Shown piece after piece: positions 62,372-64,000 of a stretch of 64,000 nt of DNA. Positions within the stretch are counted from its first letter, which is position 1. Each line of letters starts with the position of its first letter. A program made the translations under genes and the position numbers. This DNA comes from Fusobacterium sp. FSA-380-WT-3A (lineage in GTDB: Bacteria > Fusobacteriota > Fusobacteriia > Fusobacteriales > Fusobacteriaceae), in contig NZ_JABAFQ010000007.1 of the NCBI RefSeq assembly GCF_012843705.1, forward strand, positions 1-64,000. Direction: 5' to 3'. The notes below the pieces were generated by a model. The model saw nothing but the letters and a program-made list of their open reading frames with translations, did no database searches and had not been told where the DNA came from.

Positions 62372-62944
62372 TTAATTGCTTCCTATTATTCTTAGTTCCT
62401 TCACTCCATCTATTTCACTTATTAATTCTAATACTCCCTCTACTTTTCTTAGAGTATCTTGATTTGTTTGAACAGATATTGTAGCCCTTCCAATACCATC
62501 AATAGAAATATTTTGGATTATTGTTAATATATTCATATCATGACTTGCTATTACATCTAAAATTCTTGCAAGAATTCCAGGTTCATCTCTTAAAGCTAAA
62601 TGAATACTAAATACTTTTTCCTGTCCACCTTCAAAGAATGGTTTTATATAGTCTTTATATTTATAGTAAGTACTTCTACTAAGTCCTACTTTTTTTATAG
62701 CTTCATATTTTGACATTTTTTCATTTTGTACTAAATCATTTACTAAAAGTACATTTTTTATAGAACTTGGTAATATTCTTTTGTCAACTATATAATATTC
62801 TTTTTTATCAGCCTTTTGAACTTCTTTTATTTTTTCATCAATATTTTTTTCTTTTTTATTTACCTTAATTTTTTTATTTTCTTTTGTTTCGATATTTTTA
62901 TCTTCTATAATTTGATTTTTTTTAGGTCTTCCTGGTCTAGCCAT
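62372..62944 (-). CDS. ACT-domain protein with AT-hook-like N-terminus
   Basis: This is a possible regulator of unknown target. The 190-aa protein begins with an AT-hook-like RPGRPKK and a Lys/Glu-rich stretch (to about residue 48). A helix-turn-helix-like segment follows (SKYEAIKKVGLSRSTYYKYKD, about 77-97) and then an ACT domain (about 110-190; FSIHLALRDEPGILARILDVIASHDMNILTIIQ). The C-terminal two-thirds resembles the UPF0735 ACT group. An effector such as an amino acid is expected for ACT domains. It is one base downstream of folD. Confidence 0.78.
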   Translation of the reverse strand: MARPGRPKKNQIIEDKNIETKENKKIKVNKKEKNIDEKIKEVQKADKKEYYIVDKRILPSSIKNVLLVNDLVQNEKMSKYEAIKKVGLSRSTYYKYKDYIKPFFEGGQEKVFSIHLALRDEPGILARILDVIASHDMNILTIIQNISIDGIGRATISVQTNQDTLRKVEGVLELISEIDGVKELRIIGSN

Positions 62945-62945
62945 T

Positions 62946-63797
62946 TTATACCTCCTCTCCCTTATAAGCTTTTATAGTATTATTTAAAAGCATTGCTATA
63001 GTCATTGGTCCTACTCCACCTGGTACAGGAGTAATATATGAAGTTTTCTTAGAAACATTTTCAAAATCTACATCTCCATATAATTTTCCATCTATTCTAT
63101 TTATTCCCACATCTATAACAATGGCTCCCTCTTTAACCATATTTTCTGTTACAAATTTAGCTTTTCCTAAAGCAGCCACAATAATATCAGCATTTTTTAA
63201 AAGTTCTTCTATATTTTTTGTTTTACTATTACAAACTATTGTTGTTGCTCCTCTATTTATAAGAAGAGCTGCTATAGGCTTTCCAACTATATTACTTCTT
63301 CCTATAACTACAGCATTCATTCCATATAAGTTTATATTTTCAATGGTATCTAGAAGATACATGATTCCTTGTGGTGTGCATGGAACTAAACCATCTTCTT
63401 TCCCTAAAACTATTTTTCCTAAGTTTTCAGCTTTAAATCCATCTACATCTTTTTCTGTAGCTATGGCATTACAAATTTTTTCTTCTTCTAAATGTTTTGG
63501 TAAAGGTAATTGTACCAAAATTCCATCTATATTTTTATTATTATTTAATTTTTCAATTTCTTCTAATAACCCTTCTTGTGTAATATCTTCTGGTAAAGTG
63601 ATTTTTTCACTATATATTCCAACTTTTTCACAAGCTTTTACTTTTGAATTTACATATATTTTTGAAGCTGGATTTTCTCCAACCATTATTACAGCAAGAC
63701 CTGGTTTTCTTTTACCTAAACTTTCTAATTTTTCAATCTGAAGTTTTATATTATTTAATATTTTTTCTGAGTATTTTTTGCCATCTAGTATATTCAT
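62946..63797 (-). CDS. folD: Methylene-THF dehydrogenase/cyclohydrolase
   Basis: This bifunctional enzyme interconverts methylene-, methenyl- and 10-formyl-THF. The 283-aa protein has the FolD signatures: GENPASKIYVNSKVKACEKVGI near residue 41 (with the catalytic Lys), ILVQLPLPKHL near residue 95, DVDGF near residue 117, and VVIGRSNIVGKPIA near residue 160. PVPGGVGPMTIAMLLNNT is near residue 260. It is 14 bases downstream of fmt. With fhs elsewhere in the window it forms the one-carbon folate branch. Confidence 0.96.
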   Translation of the reverse strand: MNILDGKKYSEKILNNIKLQIEKLESLGKRKPGLAVIMVGENPASKIYVNSKVKACEKVGIYSEKITLPEDITQEGLLEEIEKLNNNKNIDGILVQLPLPKHLEEEKICNAIATEKDVDGFKAENLGKIVLGKEDGLVPCTPQGIMYLLDTIENINLYGMNAVVIGRSNIVGKPIAALLINRGATTIVCNSKTKNIEELLKNADIIVAALGKAKFVTENMVKEGAIVIDVGINRIDGKLYGDVDFENVSKKTSYITPVPGGVGPMTIAMLLNNTIKAYKGEEV

Positions 63798-63811
63798 AAA
63801 TAAATCGACTC

Positions 63812-64000
63812 CTATTTTAATATATCTCCTATTTTTATAAAATTACCATTTAAAAGGTCTGCTCCTGATAAAATTTTTTTACTTTCAGGTTTTGCACTTG
63901 TAATTATTAAAGACCCCTCTTTTACTTTTACAACAGGACCTTTTCCTTTTACTTTATCTACAATCTCTCCAATTTCTCCATTTTCATAGATTTTATCATA
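63812..64000 (-). CDS. fmt: Methionyl-tRNA formyltransferase, C-terminal part
   Basis: The window edge cuts this gene, leaving the last 62 codons. The translated end, with GEIGEIVDKVKGKGPVVKV, SLIITSAKPE, SGADLLNG and IKIGDIL, matches the C-terminal domain of methionyl-tRNA formyltransferase, which uses 10-formyl-THF to formylate initiator tRNA. The stop is TAG at 63812-63814, and folD follows 14 bases later. The identification rests only on this tail and the folate context. Confidence 0.8.
   Translation of the reverse strand, partial: YDKIYENGEIGEIVDKVKGKGPVVKVKEGSLIITSAKPESKKILSGADLLNGNFIKIGDILK

Overview
The window is very AT-rich (about three quarters A+T by eye) and encodes a Gram-negative anaerobe. 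Supporting evidence is a Kdo transferase (waaA), TonB/ExbB/ExbD with two TonB-dependent receptors, a type Va autotransporter with a long basic signal peptide, ATP-type PEP carboxykinase, a 2[4Fe-4S] ferredoxin, GrdX, formate-tetrahydrofolate ligase and anaerobic heme-degrading radical SAM enzymes. This points to the Fusobacteriaceae, most likely Fusobacterium. No rRNA, tRNA, CRISPR array or intact insertion sequence was seen.

Region 1 (119-16432) is a heme/iron acquisition island. On the minus strand, a DUF454 gene, a HutW/HmuW-type radical SAM gene and exbB-exbD-tonB form one operon, divergent from TonB-dependent receptor 1. Next come an HmuF-like flavodoxin and a second hutW paralog, divergent from each other; the paralog's first 27 codons are out of frame across a run of eight A. 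After a ZIP metal transporter, a plus-strand array runs dps, hutX, receptor 2, FecCD-type permease, ATPase, binding protein and an exporter-type ABC protein. The implied path is receptor and TonB at the outer membrane, ABC import, HutX chaperoning, anaerobic ring opening by HutW, and flavodoxin-driven steps, with Dps storing released iron.

Region 2 (16518-31340) holds an M15 peptidase lipoprotein and gltS behind a -24/-12 (sigma-54-like) promoter. It continues with a small outer-membrane protein, the glucose PTS genes ptsG and crr divergent from a Mu-transposase-derived protein, then uvrA, ruvC and sod. The operon ymdB-prmA-cmk-waaA-trmB closes the region.

Region 3 (31341-44484) has an autotransporter whose promoter spacer contains a 13-nt homopolymer, followed by pckA, mnmH, recQ, a DEDDh exonuclease and a 57-aa ferredoxin. 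It ends with fhs behind a ZTP riboswitch and an AGCS amino-acid symporter.

Region 4 (44485-55145) has a grdX plus degenerate EAL-like gene pair and two tandem nhaC antiporter genes, each preceded by a near-identical structured leader with a terminator (a candidate riboswitch). It continues with slyD-rpiB-hinT, a DJ-1/PfpI protein, a 784-aa decarboxylase-arginase fusion likely making polyamine from arginine, and a YibE/F protein.

Region 5 (55194-64000) is a compact minus-strand housekeeping cluster: fmt (cut by the window edge), folD, an ACT protein, accB, a CNNM/CBS protein, DUF502, a TPR lipoprotein, apt, rel and tgt.
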